Of a stretch of DNA of 64,000 nt, positions 29,525 to 38,788 are shown one piece after another. The notes beneath the pieces are model-generated. The model searched no databases and was not told the origin of the DNA. It was given only the letters and a program-made list of their open reading frames with translations. This stretch comes from Alloyangia pacifica (GTDB lineage: Bacteria; Pseudomonadota; Alphaproteobacteria; Rhodobacterales; Rhodobacteraceae), in NCBI RefSeq assembly GCF_020524285.1, contig NZ_JAIVKX010000018.1, positions 99,815-163,814 on the forward strand, in the 5' to 3' direction. Each line of letters opens with the position of its first letter. The stretch's first letter is position 1. Position numbers and translations under genes: made by a program.

Positions 29525-29550
29525 ACACCCTAGGTTCGATAGGAGTCCCC

Positions 29551-30558
29551 ATGACCAGCTCCCGCGCTGTCCTGTCCCGACGCCGCTTTCTGTCCGCGAG
29601 CACCTGCCTGATCGCCACCCCCTCGCTTGCTGCCGCAGGCTCCGAGCTGCGCTTCGAGAATTCCTATGGCGAGACCGTGCTGCCCGGCCCGGCAAAACGC
29701 GTGGTCTCCCTCGGCTACAACACCCAGGACGCGCTGCTTGCGCTCGGCGTCGTCCCTGTCGGCATCCGCTACTGGTATGGCGATTACCCCTACGGCGTCT
29801 GGCCCTGGGCGCAGGACCTGTTGGGCACGGCGCAGCCAACGATGATGACCGGCGAGGTCTCGATCGAGACGGTCGCCAGCCTCATGCCGGATCTGATCGT
29901 CGCCAGCGGGTCGGGCATCTCCGGGGACGAATACGCGCTGCTGTCGCAGATCGCGCCGGTTCTCATGCAGGACCCGGCCCATTCCACCTACGGCAGCCCC
30001 TGGGATGTGGAGCTGCGCCGGATCGCCCGTGCCACCGGCACGGAGGACAAGGCGGAACGGCTGATCGCCGAGCTCCGAAGCCGGTTCACCGCCTTCCGCG
30101 AGGCCCATCCCGACTGGCTGGGTCGCAGCGCAGTCTGCGCATGGCACGACGGCGGTCAAACCGGGGCCTTCATGGGAGGCGACACCCGCGCAAGGTTTCT
30201 CGCAGAACTGGGCTTCCGGTCGCCGGAGCGGTTGACCGAGATGCAGCTGATCGATGGCTTCTACACCTCGCTCTCACCCGAAGACCTGTCACCGATCGAC
30301 GCGGACCTGCTTGTGTGGATTTCCTCCGAGGAACGTGCCGCGGACATCGCCGGACTGGCCATGCGGCGGACCCTCCGGGCCTATTCCGAGGGGCGCGAGG
30401 TGTTCTGCAACGAGCTCCTCGCCGGGGCGCTGTCCTTCGGCAGCGTCCTGTCGATGCCCTTCGCCCTCGACCGTCTCGAGCCCGAGATCGCCGCTGCGTT
30501 GGACGGCGATCCCGAGACCGTCGTACCGACCGCGGTGGCGGCCGGGCTGTATCAATAG
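29551..30558 (+). CDS. Iron-siderophore ABC transporter binding protein, Tat-exported
   Basis: A 335-residue binding protein of the FhuD/FecB class. The N-terminus carries a twin-arginine signal (LSRRRFLSAS) with cleavage near SLAAAG. The mature part shows AKRVVSLGYNTQDALLALGV, SIETVASLMPDLIVASG and DLLVWISSEERAADI. Start ATG 29551 follows AGGAG. Tat export suggests folding before export. The gene has no permease or ATPase partner next to it. Confidence 0.88.
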   Translation: MTSSRAVLSRRRFLSASTCLIATPSLAAAGSELRFENSYGETVLPGPAKRVVSLGYNTQDALLALGVVPVGIRYWYGDYPYGVWPWAQDLLGTAQPTMMTGEVSIETVASLMPDLIVASGSGISGDEYALLSQIAPVLMQDPAHSTYGSPWDVELRRIARATGTEDKAERLIAELRSRFTAFREAHPDWLGRSAVCAWHDGGQTGAFMGGDTRARFLAELGFRSPERLTEMQLIDGFYTSLSPEDLSPIDADLLVWISSEERAADIAGLAMRRTLRAYSEGREVFCNELLAGALSFGSVLSMPFALDRLEPEIAAALDGDPETVVPTAVAAGLYQ

Positions 30559-30927
30559 GCTTACGCCAGGGGCCCGCACAGCATTGTTTGCGGAAGGATT
30601 AGGATTCCGAGTTTCGGCCTTTCCCAACCGCATGCCCGGCCAGAGGTTGAGGTAGACCAGCACTGGGCCGCTCCGGAACTAACGCAGACTCCGCAAGAAC
30701 TGACGCCCGACACCGGACAGTTTTCCGACGTCTCCAATCGAAATCTGCCAAGCGGGATCATCAAGAATTTCGAGCGAGGGTAGGCAGACACATAGGTTCC
30801 GCCATCGACCGTGGAAATACAGAAACGGCCGGGACCGACAGGCTCCACGCGGGGCGCTCAGCAGCAGCTTGAGGCCCGAAGCGCCCCCGAGATGCGGGCG
30901 CCTCCTGCCATCTGTGCGCGATGCTTG
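30559..30927. other. 369-bp intergenic region, no recognised gene
   Basis: This lies between the binding-protein gene and the stop of the convergent M24 gene. Short open frames exist on the minus strand (for instance one reading VLVYLNLWPGMR near 30630-30665 and another reading WQISIGDVGKLSGVGRQFL near 30690-30760), but they are in different frames and match nothing I can name. It may be decayed sequence. Confidence 0.4.
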
Positions 30928-32064
30928 TCAGCCTGCGGAGACAAAGAGTTTGCGCGGGAACGTCGTCAGTCGCTCCGCGCCGTCCGCACGGACCACGATG
31001 GTTTCGGACATCCCGAAGCCCTTCGCCAGCACGTAGCTGTGGAACACCATGCCCTCGGCAAAGCTCCAGTCGGCGCCGGGGTGCGCCTCGAGCGGCTCGC
31101 CGCCGTTCGGCTGCAGCAGCAGGCCGACCGAATAGAAGGTCTTGTTGGTATAAGTGTCGCGCAGCCCTGCCGAGAGCACACCATCGCGATAGATCGCGTC
31201 GGGCACCGTCGCGGCGACGCCCGGCGCGACGGCGGCCAGGGCCGCGTCCTGGATCGCCACCAGCTGCTCGGCGAGCCGGTGATCGGCATCGCTGGCCTCG
31301 GCCACGCGGATGGGGCGCATGAACCTTGCGTGATAGTGATGGTTGTTTGGCGTCACCTCGAGCTGGACGATATCGCCGCGCTGCAGGATCCGGTCGGAGT
31401 AGCCGCCGTGCAGGTGATAGGCGCGCTCACCCGAAGACAGCACGCCGGGCCCCGGCAGGTCCGAGCCTTCGCGGATCATCGCCGCGCAGATGGCAGCCGC
31501 CATCTCGCGTTCGCTCACGCCGACACCGACAGCATCGATGCCGGCCTGCATCCCGGCCTCGGCGGCATGTGCCGCGCGGCGCTGGTAGGCGATCTCGGCC
31601 TCGGACTTGATCAGCTTCATCTTCGGCACCAGCGCGGACTGGTCGACGAACGCGGCGCCCGGGATGGCGGTACGGATCGCCTCCCAGCGGGCGGCATTGA
31701 GCACCCAGGCATCCATCTCGACCCCGATCTTCGCGGAAGCGCCGAGGCGGTCGCGGATCGCCTTCACCGCGACCGCCGTGCGATCGTCGCTGTCGGTCCA
31801 GAGCACCCGGTCAGGAAACACGCAGGTGCTGTCGAGATAGTATTCCTCGACATCGCGAGCAAAGAGCGTCGGCGACCCTTCGGCGGGGATGATGGCAAAC
31901 TGGAAGGTGCCGTAGGCGCGGGTGAAATAGCCGGTCAGCCAGGTCACGGTTTCGGGCAGGAACGCCAGCAGCGCATCCAGCCCCTTCGCCTTCAGTTCGG
32001 TCTGCACACGCGCCAGCCGGGCATGGTATTCCGCCGGCTCGAACCAGTACTTCGTCTCGACCAT
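30928..32064 (-). CDS. M24-fold (creatinase/prolidase-like) hydrolase, metal ligands degenerate
   Basis: A 378-residue 'pita-bread' protein: a creatinase N-terminal domain (residues 1-140, RLARVQTELKAKGLDALLAF, WLTGYFTRAYGTFQF) and an M24 catalytic domain. Metallo-M24 enzymes have two Asp, one His and two Glu ligands. Here the first Asp pair region reads GDIVQLEVTPNNHHYHARFMR, where creatinase also lacks the Asp residues, and the first Glu region reads GMVFHSYVLAKG, while the last (GMSETIVV) keeps Glu. It may therefore work without metal, as creatinase does, cleaving a C-N bond of a small compound. It is the last gene of the GntR-M20-amidotransferase-M24 set. The substrate is unknown. Confidence 0.75.
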   Translation of the reverse strand: MVETKYWFEPAEYHARLARVQTELKAKGLDALLAFLPETVTWLTGYFTRAYGTFQFAIIPAEGSPTLFARDVEEYYLDSTCVFPDRVLWTDSDDRTAVAVKAIRDRLGASAKIGVEMDAWVLNAARWEAIRTAIPGAAFVDQSALVPKMKLIKSEAEIAYQRRAAHAAEAGMQAGIDAVGVGVSEREMAAAICAAMIREGSDLPGPGVLSSGERAYHLHGGYSDRILQRGDIVQLEVTPNNHHYHARFMRPIRVAEASDADHRLAEQLVAIQDAALAAVAPGVAATVPDAIYRDGVLSAGLRDTYTNKTFYSVGLLLQPNGGEPLEAHPGADWSFAEGMVFHSYVLAKGFGMSETIVVRADGAERLTTFPRKLFVSAG

Positions 32065-32067
32065 GTC

Positions 32068-32772
32068 TCAGCCCCTTCCGACCAGTTCGACAAAGCGGGT
32101 GATCATCGTCTTTGCCTCCGAGGCCTCATGCGCCGAGGCGATGAAATCATCGACGTCGCCGCCATCCTTGACCATCCGCGCGCGGTTGCCCTCGAACCAC
32201 TCGGGCGCCTGTGCGCGGGTGACCTCGGGGTGGCCCTGAATGCCCCAGGCGGGGGCGGTGCGATGCCGCCAGACCTGGTTCGGGCAGAGATCGGAGCTGG
32301 CAAGAATGACCATGTCCTCGTGGTCGTGACGGACCTCGTCATTGTGCCAGACGAACATATTCACGGTCTCGTGCCAGTCTGCCGCCAGCGGATCGTCCTT
32401 GGCCGCCGCGCTCACCGCGAGGTCCTTGTAGCCCACCTCGCAGAAGTCTCGGCGGAACACCTGGTCGCGACCGCAGAGCGCCGAGGCGAGAACCTGGCTG
32501 CCGAAGCAAATGCCCAGCTGCGGGATGCGCCGTTCGGCGGCATCGCGGATCAGCTCGTGTTCGCGATTGATCCAGTCGATGTCCTCGTAGGCGCCATGCG
32601 GGCTGCCCGAGAGGAAGATGCCGTCATAGCCCTCGAGCGATGCCGGGAACTCGCCGTTGTAGGCCCAGTAGCTGTCCACCGAGAGCCCCCAGCTTTCGAA
32701 GCGTTCGTCGAGTTTCGCCACCGATTGCAGGCTGCGTCCGTTGCCCAGGTAGAGCAGGCGTTTCTTGGCCAT
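32068..32772 (-). CDS. Class I glutamine amidotransferase-like protein (GMP-synthase type domain)
   Basis: A 234-residue stand-alone class I amidotransferase. The nucleophile Cys89 sits in LGICFGSQVLASAL. The His/Glu pair is in GIQGHPEVT (His181, Glu183). The fold matches the glutaminase domain of GMP synthase, but no synthetase domain is attached. Such proteins either hydrolyse gamma-glutamyl compounds or supply ammonia to a partner. It sits three bases before the M24 gene, so the two are co-expressed. A role in gamma-glutamyl-type catabolism is a guess from context. Confidence 0.8.
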   Translation of the reverse strand: MAKKRLLYLGNGRSLQSVAKLDERFESWGLSVDSYWAYNGEFPASLEGYDGIFLSGSPHGAYEDIDWINREHELIRDAAERRIPQLGICFGSQVLASALCGRDQVFRRDFCEVGYKDLAVSAAAKDDPLAADWHETVNMFVWHNDEVRHDHEDMVILASSDLCPNQVWRHRTAPAWGIQGHPEVTRAQAPEWFEGNRARMVKDGGDVDDFIASAHEASEAKTMITRFVELVGRG

Positions 32773-32905
32773 TTGCGTTCCTTTTCAGAGTAGGTCGAAG
32801 TCTCGGAATGCCCGCGGCATTCCCTTTGTCGCCGGATGTGACGCGCGCGCGGCGACCGGGGTGGCGGCGGTGCCGGCCGTCCCCGATGCACTGCGCCGGT
32901 GCCGG

Positions 32906-34225
32906 TCACGCGGCTGCGGCGGTGTCGGCGCTGCCCCAGGTTTCGCAGAGCGCCGCGATCACCTCGGCGGCCTTGGCGAAATCCGCGATCTCCATGGCTT
33001 CGTCGGGATTGTGCGAGCCATTGCGGTTGCGGATGAAGACCATGGCGGTCGGCACACCCTGCCTGGCAAAGACCGCCGCGTCATGGCCGGCGCCGCAGGA
33101 TATGGCGCGCGCGGGCACGTCCAGACGTTCTGTCAGCACGGCCATCTCCGCGATCACCGCAGGGTTCATCTTCGCCGGCGTGCTGCCGGTTTCCGGCCCG
33201 AACTCGAAGCGCACCCCCTCCTGCTGCTCGATCCGCCCGGCGATGCGCCGCAGTTCGGCGCGCATCACGTCCAGCGTTTCAGAGTCTTCGCTGCGCACGT
33301 CGAGCGCGAAGTCGGTGCGGCCGGCGACCTTGGAGAAGGCCGCCTCGCCGGGCACCGTGGCGCTTTGCCCGAAGGTCACGGCGAGATCGCGGCCCGCGTC
33401 CTGAAGCGCCTGCCAGGCCGCATCCATTTCGACGACCAAGCGGCTTGTCGCCAGGACCGCGTCCTGCCTCACCGACTTCGGTGTGGCGCCCGAATGCGCG
33501 TAGGTGCCATGGCAGGCCGCGTGACGGTGACGGAAGCTGCCGCGGATGCCGGTCACGAGGCCGATCGGCAGGCCTTCGGCCACAAGCACCGGGCCCTGTT
33601 CGATATGCGGCTCCAGAAACAGGCCGATCCGTGCGGGGTCGAGATATGGCTGACCGGTGCGGATCCGGGCGGTGTCGCCTCCGGCCGCATCGATTGCCGC
33701 ACCCAGCGAGATCCGGTCGCCGGCCCGCAACACACCATCGAGCTCGTCAGAGGTCAGCGTCCCGAATGCGGCGCGACTGCCGATGTAGGAGGCCCCGAAC
33801 CATGTGCTTTCTTCGGCGCGCACCGCCATGACGGTCAAGTCGACCGGGGGCCGACGGCCCGCGGCGACGAAGCCGGCCGCGACGGCGAGCCCGGCCAGAA
33901 CCCCGGCGGCGCCGTCGAAGTTGCCGCCGGACGGCACGGAATCGAGATGCGAGCCGATCATGATCGCCGGCCCGCCGGTCTCGCCTTCCAGCGTCAGGTA
34001 GAGGTTGCAGGCCGCGTCGGTTTCGGCCCGCATGCCAAGCCGCAATGCCTCGCGGCGCACCATGTCATGCGCAATCTGCTCTCCGAGTCCGTAGGAGGTG
34101 CGGGTAATGCCCCCGGGCCCTCCGGTGCGCCGACGCAGCTCGTCAAAGAGGCGGCTTGCAAGCGAGATGTCGGGGACAATGGCCCCGGGTCGCGTCAGGG
34201 CGGTCGGCTCGGAGGCGTGAATCAT
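32906..34225 (-). CDS. M20-family Zn hydrolase, N-carbamoylase/allantoate amidohydrolase type
   Basis: A 439-residue amidohydrolase of the hydantoinase/carbamoylase subfamily. All metal-site marks are present: GSHLDSVPSGGNFDGAAGVLAGL (His and Asp), RAEESTWFGASYIGSR (Glu pair), HIEQGPVL, and SCGAGHDAAVFA near the end (His). Members hydrolyse N-carbamoyl amino acids, ureido acids or allantoate, releasing ammonia and carbon dioxide. Its start overlaps the GntR gene stop (ATGA), so regulator and enzyme are coupled. It could provide the allantoate step that is missing from the purine cluster at 43833-63957, but its operon points to a different substrate. Confidence 0.85.
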   Translation of the reverse strand: MIHASEPTALTRPGAIVPDISLASRLFDELRRRTGGPGGITRTSYGLGEQIAHDMVRREALRLGMRAETDAACNLYLTLEGETGGPAIMIGSHLDSVPSGGNFDGAAGVLAGLAVAAGFVAAGRRPPVDLTVMAVRAEESTWFGASYIGSRAAFGTLTSDELDGVLRAGDRISLGAAIDAAGGDTARIRTGQPYLDPARIGLFLEPHIEQGPVLVAEGLPIGLVTGIRGSFRHRHAACHGTYAHSGATPKSVRQDAVLATSRLVVEMDAAWQALQDAGRDLAVTFGQSATVPGEAAFSKVAGRTDFALDVRSEDSETLDVMRAELRRIAGRIEQQEGVRFEFGPETGSTPAKMNPAVIAEMAVLTERLDVPARAISCGAGHDAAVFARQGVPTAMVFIRNRNGSHNPDEAMEIADFAKAAEVIAALCETWGSADTAAAA

Positions 34226-34863
34226 GTTCTGGTCAATCTCTTTATGATGCTGTCCCGCACACCGTCGAGGTGTGCGGTCATGGCCGCGGCGGCGGCCTCG
34301 CCGTCTCCAGACGCCACTGCGTCGAGGATGGCGATATGCTCGTTGCACGTGTCTTCCAGGCGTTCCGGAATCGAGCGCAGGTCGAACATCTGGGTCTGGC
34401 GGCGCAGCGTCAGGATGATCTGGCTGAGCTGCGGATTGTCAGCGGCATCGGATATCTTGCCGTGCAGCAGCTCATCGACGTCACGCACCTTCGCGCGATC
34501 GGCGGCGTTCGAGGCGAGCAGGTCTTCGAGCTGAGCACGGATCGCCGCGATGTCGTCCTGTGACACGCGTCCCGCCGCCAGTCGCGCGACCGCCGGTTCC
34601 AGCAGAAGACGGACCTGCAGCGCGTCCATGAAATCCTCGAGACGCAGCTGTTTGACCTGCAAGACGCGGCCCTGGCGGATCAGAAGCCCCTCGCCTTCCA
34701 GGATGAGCAGCGCGTCGCGCACCGGGGTGCGTGACATGCTGAGGGTCTCGGCCATCCGCCGTTCGTTGATCAATTCACCGGGTTTCAGCTCTGCCCCCTG
34801 GATCAGCTCGAGGATCCGCTCGTAGGCCTGCAGGGCGAGTCTCTTTTCTGGCGAATTCAGCAT
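34222..34863 (-). CDS. GntR family (FCD-type) transcriptional regulator
   Basis: A 213-residue FadR-type regulator with an N-terminal winged HTH (ERRMAETLSMSRTPVRDALL, residues about 33-53, then GEGLLIRQGRVLQVK) and an FCD effector domain (VRLLLEPAVARLAAGRV, VDELLHGKISDAADN, CNEHIAILDAVASGDGEAA). It diverges from the M24/peptide-transporter operon starting at 35043 and leads the M20-amidotransferase-M24 genes, so it likely represses both sides. It probably autoregulates through the palindrome at 34973-34982. Confidence 0.9.
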   Translation of the reverse strand: MLNSPEKRLALQAYERILELIQGAELKPGELINERRMAETLSMSRTPVRDALLILEGEGLLIRQGRVLQVKQLRLEDFMDALQVRLLLEPAVARLAAGRVSQDDIAAIRAQLEDLLASNAADRAKVRDVDELLHGKISDAADNPQLSQIILTLRRQTQMFDLRSIPERLEDTCNEHIAILDAVASGDGEAAAAAMTAHLDGVRDSIIKRLTRT

Positions 34864-34964
34864 TGGGGGCGATCTCCGGCTATGCGCGCTTTGCTGATAT
34901 TTTCACGGTTTGCCCTCTCAGAGGCAAGTTGAGAACCGATCATATGCAAAAAATATTCCCTCGG

Positions 34965-34993
34965 TTGACGCCCGGTATACCGAACTCTAACGT
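34965..34993 (+). promoter_or_regulatory. Promoter with an embedded GntR-type operator
   Basis: TTGACG (34965-34970), a 17-base spacer and TAACGT (34988-34993) make a plausible sigma-70 promoter for the rightward operon. Within the spacer lies the perfect palindrome CGGTATACCG (34973-34982), of the GT-AC type bound by FadR-family proteins. Binding there by the adjacent GntR protein would block transcription. This is inference from position and symmetry. Confidence 0.5.
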
Positions 34994-35042
34994 GCTTGCA
35001 AAGACCCCTCGACTCGACGGCCGCATGCCGCAAGGAGCCCCG

Positions 35043-36221
35043 GTGCCAATCACGTCCCAATCCATGCTGCCCTTCCCGAAGGAAGACCTGCTTGCGCGCC
35101 AGGCGCGGCTGCGGGCAACGCTGCAAGCACGCGGCGCGGACGCCATGCTGGTGTTCAGCCAGGAGAGCCTGTTCTGGCTCACCGGCTATGATTCCGGCGG
35201 TTTCGTGTTCTTCCAATGCGCGGTGGTGACGGCCGACGCGCGCCCGATCGTGCTGCTGACGCGGAAGCCCGACCTGCTGCAGGCACAGATGACCTCGACG
35301 ATGGAGGACATCCGGATCTGGTGGGACGCCGATGACGCCAACCCGGCGGCCGACCTGAAGGGCATTCTCACAGAGCTCGGACTGGGCGGCGGGCGCGTGC
35401 TGGTCGAGCTGAACACCCACGGCCTGACCGGCTGGAACCTCTGGCGGTGCCAGCAGACCTTCGGCGACTGGTGCCGGCTCGAGGATGACGACCAGCTGAT
35501 CCGCCGTCTGCGCGTGATCAAGAGCCCGGCAGAGATCGACCTCATGCGCGAAGCCGGGCGGATCTGCGACCGCGCCCTCGACGCGGTCATCGACAAGGCC
35601 CGTCCGGGGCTTCTCGACAGCGATCTCAAGGCGGCCTACCTGGCGTCGATCCTCGGCGACGGCGCCGACATGCCTCCCAATGCGCCGCTCTTCAATTCGG
35701 GCGAGCGCGCGGTTTTCGGCCGCGGTGTCAGCACCCCGCGCCGGCTGGGCACACAGGATCAGATCCTCGTGGAATACCCGGTCGCCTACCGCCACTACAA
35801 CGTGAAGACCGAATGGACGATCCTCTTCGGCAAGGTGCCCGACCAGCAGCGGCGCATGTATGACGTGGGCCGCGAGGTGCTGGCGAAGATGACCGATCTC
35901 GCCCGGCCCGGCACCACCCTCGGCGAGATTTTCGATGCCTATGCGGACGGGCTGGATCAGGCCGGCTACGGCCGGGCACGCTACGGCGCGACCGGCTATT
36001 CGGTCGGCATCTCCTATGCGCCGACCTCGATGGACGTGCCGCCGATGATCTATGCCGGCGCGGCCACCGTCTGCGAGCCGGGCATGACCTTGTTCTACCA
36101 CGTCATGAACGGCGACGGCGACAGCGGCCTCGCCATGGGCGTGGGTCACACGCTGCTCGTCACCGACTCCGCGCCGGAAGTGCTGACCGGCCTTCCGGAC
36201 GAGCTCACCGTGGTCACCTGA
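35043..36221 (+). CDS. M24-fold (creatinase/prolidase-like) protein lacking metal ligands, copy 2
   Basis: A 392-residue protein with the creatinase N-terminal domain (ARLRATLQARGADAMLVF, WLTGYDSGGFVFFQ) and an M24 domain. At the usual Asp-Asp ligands it reads QILVEYPVAYRHYNVKTEW; at the first Glu it has GMTLFYHVMN (His instead of Glu); at the last Glu it has AMGVGHTLLVT (Gly). None of the canonical carboxylate ligands remain. GTG 35043 was chosen because AAGGAG lies just upstream; ATG 35025 would add six residues. It is the first gene of the transporter operon. It may be a non-metal hydrolase of an imported small compound. Confidence 0.75.
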   Translation: MPITSQSMLPFPKEDLLARQARLRATLQARGADAMLVFSQESLFWLTGYDSGGFVFFQCAVVTADARPIVLLTRKPDLLQAQMTSTMEDIRIWWDADDANPAADLKGILTELGLGGGRVLVELNTHGLTGWNLWRCQQTFGDWCRLEDDDQLIRRLRVIKSPAEIDLMREAGRICDRALDAVIDKARPGLLDSDLKAAYLASILGDGADMPPNAPLFNSGERAVFGRGVSTPRRLGTQDQILVEYPVAYRHYNVKTEWTILFGKVPDQQRRMYDVGREVLAKMTDLARPGTTLGEIFDAYADGLDQAGYGRARYGATGYSVGISYAPTSMDVPPMIYAGAATVCEPGMTLFYHVMNGDGDSGLAMGVGHTLLVTDSAPEVLTGLPDELTVVT

Positions 36222-36285
36222 CCACCCTCAACGTTCCAAGACCAAGAAGAGCGCCCCAAAGGGCATCCCCAACATGGAGACTTTC

Positions 36286-37827
36286 ATGAGCCACTTCACT
36301 CTCTCGCGCCGTCACGTGCTGATGAGCCTTGCCGCAGCCAGCGCCATGCCCGGCGCAACCTTCGCGCAGGGGACTGCGCCGAAAGCCGGCGGCACGCTGA
36401 AGATCAGCCACTCGACCCGCATCGCGACGCTCAACGTGCTCAGCCTCTCCGGCCCGGCCGAGTACCCCTGCATCGACATGCTCTACTCCGGCCTGACGCG
36501 CATGGGTCTCGACAACCAACCGCATGCCGATCTTGCCACCGAGTGGAGCGCCAATGACGATGCGACCGAGTTCACCTTCGTCCTGCGCGAGGGCGTGACC
36601 TTCCATGACGGCACGCCGTTCACCGCCGACGACGTCGTGGCAACCTACGAGGCGATCCTCAACCCCGACATCCCCTCCGCCGCGCGCTCCGTCCTGACCA
36701 TGGTGGAGAGCGTCGAGGCGGTGGACGATCTCACCGTCAAGTTCGTCCTGTCGGCGCCCTTTGCCGACCTGCCCTACTCCACCGCGCATGCGAACGCGCG
36801 GATCCTGTCGCGCGCCGCGCTCGAAGGCGACCTGTCGAAGCTCGACACCACGGCCAACGGCACCGGCCCGTTCAAGCTCGAGACCTATGACACCGCGCGC
36901 ATGGTGCGTCTGGTGAAGAACGACGCCTACTACAAGCCGGACCAGCCCTATCTCGATGCCGTCGAGATGATGCTGTTCCCCGACCTCGCCGCCGAGACCG
37001 CCAACTTCCTCTCGGGCGAGACCGACGTGATGCTGACCGTGCAGCAGGCCGATTTCGCGCGCATTGCGGAAAGCGCCGGCATCGAGGCGCAGCAGGTCGG
37101 TTCGGGCCGCTATGTCTGCGTCGTCATGCGCCAGGACCAGGAGCCGTGGAACGACGTGCGCGTGCGCAAGGCGCTCGGCATGGCGGTGGATCGGCAGCTT
37201 CTGGTCGACATCATCCTCGAGGGGCTGGGCCGGCCGGCCTACGACTCGATCGTCGCGCCCGAGCTGGAATACGCCACCGACAAGCCCGAGATCGCCTATG
37301 ACCCCGAAGGCGCCCGCGCCCTGCTGGCCGAGGCCGGCTACCCCGACGGCCTGAAGGCCACGCTCGTGGCCTCTGACCGCCCGGCGATCCGTGCGCAGAC
37401 CGCGATCGCGCTGAAGCAGACCGCCGCCGCCGCAGGGTTCGATCTCGAGATCAAGACCATGCCGCACGACACCTACCTCGCCGAAGAATGGATGAAGGGC
37501 GACTTCTACGTCGGCTACTGGGGCATGCAGCCGACCATCGACGCGACCTACAACCTGCTGCTGACCTCGGAGGCCTCCTACCAGGACACCGAGTGGAAGA
37601 ACGCCGAGTTCGACGCCCTGATCGCGGAGGGTCGCTCCACCGTCGATCCCGAGCTTCGGGCCGAGATCTACGCCAAGGCGCAGGCGCTCGAACTGGAAGA
37701 AAAGCCCTATATCGTGCCGTTCTTCGAGGATGTGCTGACCGCCTCGCGCGGCACGACGGAAGAGTGGCACGTGGCCCCCATCTCGCGCTTCTACTTCATC
37801 GAAGACGTCTGGATGGACAAGGCCTGA
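36286..37827 (+). CDS. Peptide/opine-type ABC transporter substrate-binding protein (DppA/OppA family)
   Basis: A 513-residue cluster C binding protein with an N-terminal export signal (LSRRHVLMSLAAASAMPGATFA; the adjacent Arg pair is Tat-like). Mature motifs are GGTLKISHSTRIATLN, FTFVLREGVTFHDGTPFTADDVVATYEAIL, GTGPFKLETYD and RVRKALGMAVDRQLL. ATG 36286 was chosen for GGAG six bases upstream; ATG 36274 is possible. It delivers dipeptides, opines or other small amino compounds to the DppBC-like permeases that follow. Confidence 0.92.
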   Translation: MSHFTLSRRHVLMSLAAASAMPGATFAQGTAPKAGGTLKISHSTRIATLNVLSLSGPAEYPCIDMLYSGLTRMGLDNQPHADLATEWSANDDATEFTFVLREGVTFHDGTPFTADDVVATYEAILNPDIPSAARSVLTMVESVEAVDDLTVKFVLSAPFADLPYSTAHANARILSRAALEGDLSKLDTTANGTGPFKLETYDTARMVRLVKNDAYYKPDQPYLDAVEMMLFPDLAAETANFLSGETDVMLTVQQADFARIAESAGIEAQQVGSGRYVCVVMRQDQEPWNDVRVRKALGMAVDRQLLVDIILEGLGRPAYDSIVAPELEYATDKPEIAYDPEGARALLAEAGYPDGLKATLVASDRPAIRAQTAIALKQTAAAAGFDLEIKTMPHDTYLAEEWMKGDFYVGYWGMQPTIDATYNLLLTSEASYQDTEWKNAEFDALIAEGRSTVDPELRAEIYAKAQALELEEKPYIVPFFEDVLTASRGTTEEWHVAPISRFYFIEDVWMDKA

Positions 37828-37837
37828 GGAAAGCCCA

Positions 37838-38788
37838 GTGAGTCTCGCCTACTTCCTACGCCGCCTCGGCGCGGTGCTGGTGGTGCTGTGCATCGTCAGC
37901 ATCGCCGTCTTCGCCATCACCACGATCCTGCCCGGCAACGCTGCGCTGATGATCCTCGGAGAGAATGCCTCTGCCGAGAACCTCGCGGCGCTCGAGCGCC
38001 AACTCGGGCTCGATCGACCGCTTCCCGTCCAGTACCTGCATTGGGTCAGCGGGGTCTTGCATGGCGATTTCGGCACGTCGCTCCGGTTGCAGCTTCCCGT
38101 TGCGCAGGTCGTGGGCGAGGCTTTCTGGAATTCCATGTCGCTTGCGCTGATCGCCCTCGTGGGCGTCACGCTGATCGCGATCCCGCTCGGAACGCTCGCG
38201 GCCCTGCGCCGCGGCACCGCCTGGGATCTCGGCATCGGCCTGATCTCCTACGTCGGCACGGCGTTGCCGGAATTCGTCACGGCGACCCTGCTGCTGGTGT
38301 TCTTTGCCGACCCGGTGCGCCAGCTTCTGCCGGCCGGCGGCTTCGTCTCGCCGGTGGAGGACTTCGGCGGCTTCGTCGAGCACGCGATCCTTCCGGCGGT
38401 GACGCTGGGGCTGATCCTGATGGCGCATATCTCGCGCCAGGTGCGCTCGGAGCTGTCGGAGGTCCTGGCCTCCGACTACGTCCGCGCCGCCCGTCTCAAG
38501 GGCGTTCCCGAGGGCCGGGTGATCCGCCGCCACGCCCTGCCCAACTCGCTGGCCCCGGCCGTGGCGGTGATCTCGCTCGACATCGGCTACCTGCTGGGCG
38601 GCATCATCGTGGTCGAGGAGATCTTCGCCTGGCCCGGCCTCGGCCGGCTGCTGATCTACGCCTTGCAGAACCGCGATCTGCCGGTGATCCAGGCGGTCAC
38701 CCTGCTGCTCGCGGTGGTCTATGCCCTTTCCAACCTGCTGGCCGACATCGTCATCGCCAAGCTCGATCCGCGGGTGCGCTATGCGTAA
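37838..38788 (+). CDS. Peptide-type ABC transporter permease (DppB family)
   Basis: A 316-residue inner-membrane permease with six helices. The DppB opening MSLAYFLRRLGAVLVVLCIVS, LGLDRPLPVQYLHWVSGVLHGDFGTSL, and the EAA loop YVRAARLKGVPEGRVIRRHALPN are characteristic. The start GTG 37838 is preceded by GAGGAAAG. It overlaps the next permease gene by eight bases. Confidence 0.93.
   Translation: MSLAYFLRRLGAVLVVLCIVSIAVFAITTILPGNAALMILGENASAENLAALERQLGLDRPLPVQYLHWVSGVLHGDFGTSLRLQLPVAQVVGEAFWNSMSLALIALVGVTLIAIPLGTLAALRRGTAWDLGIGLISYVGTALPEFVTATLLLVFFADPVRQLLPAGGFVSPVEDFGGFVEHAILPAVTLGLILMAHISRQVRSELSEVLASDYVRAARLKGVPEGRVIRRHALPNSLAPAVAVISLDIGYLLGGIIVVEEIFAWPGLGRLLIYALQNRDLPVIQAVTLLLAVVYALSNLLADIVIAKLDPRVRYA

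Noticed and set aside
30928..32064. Ectoine hydrolase (DoeA/EutD), an M24 relative common in this group
   Set aside because: No doeB-type deacetylase, doeC/doeD or ectoine transporter genes lie beside it, and the neighbours are a carbamoylase-type M20 and an amidotransferase. The possibility cannot be excluded by eye but is not supported.
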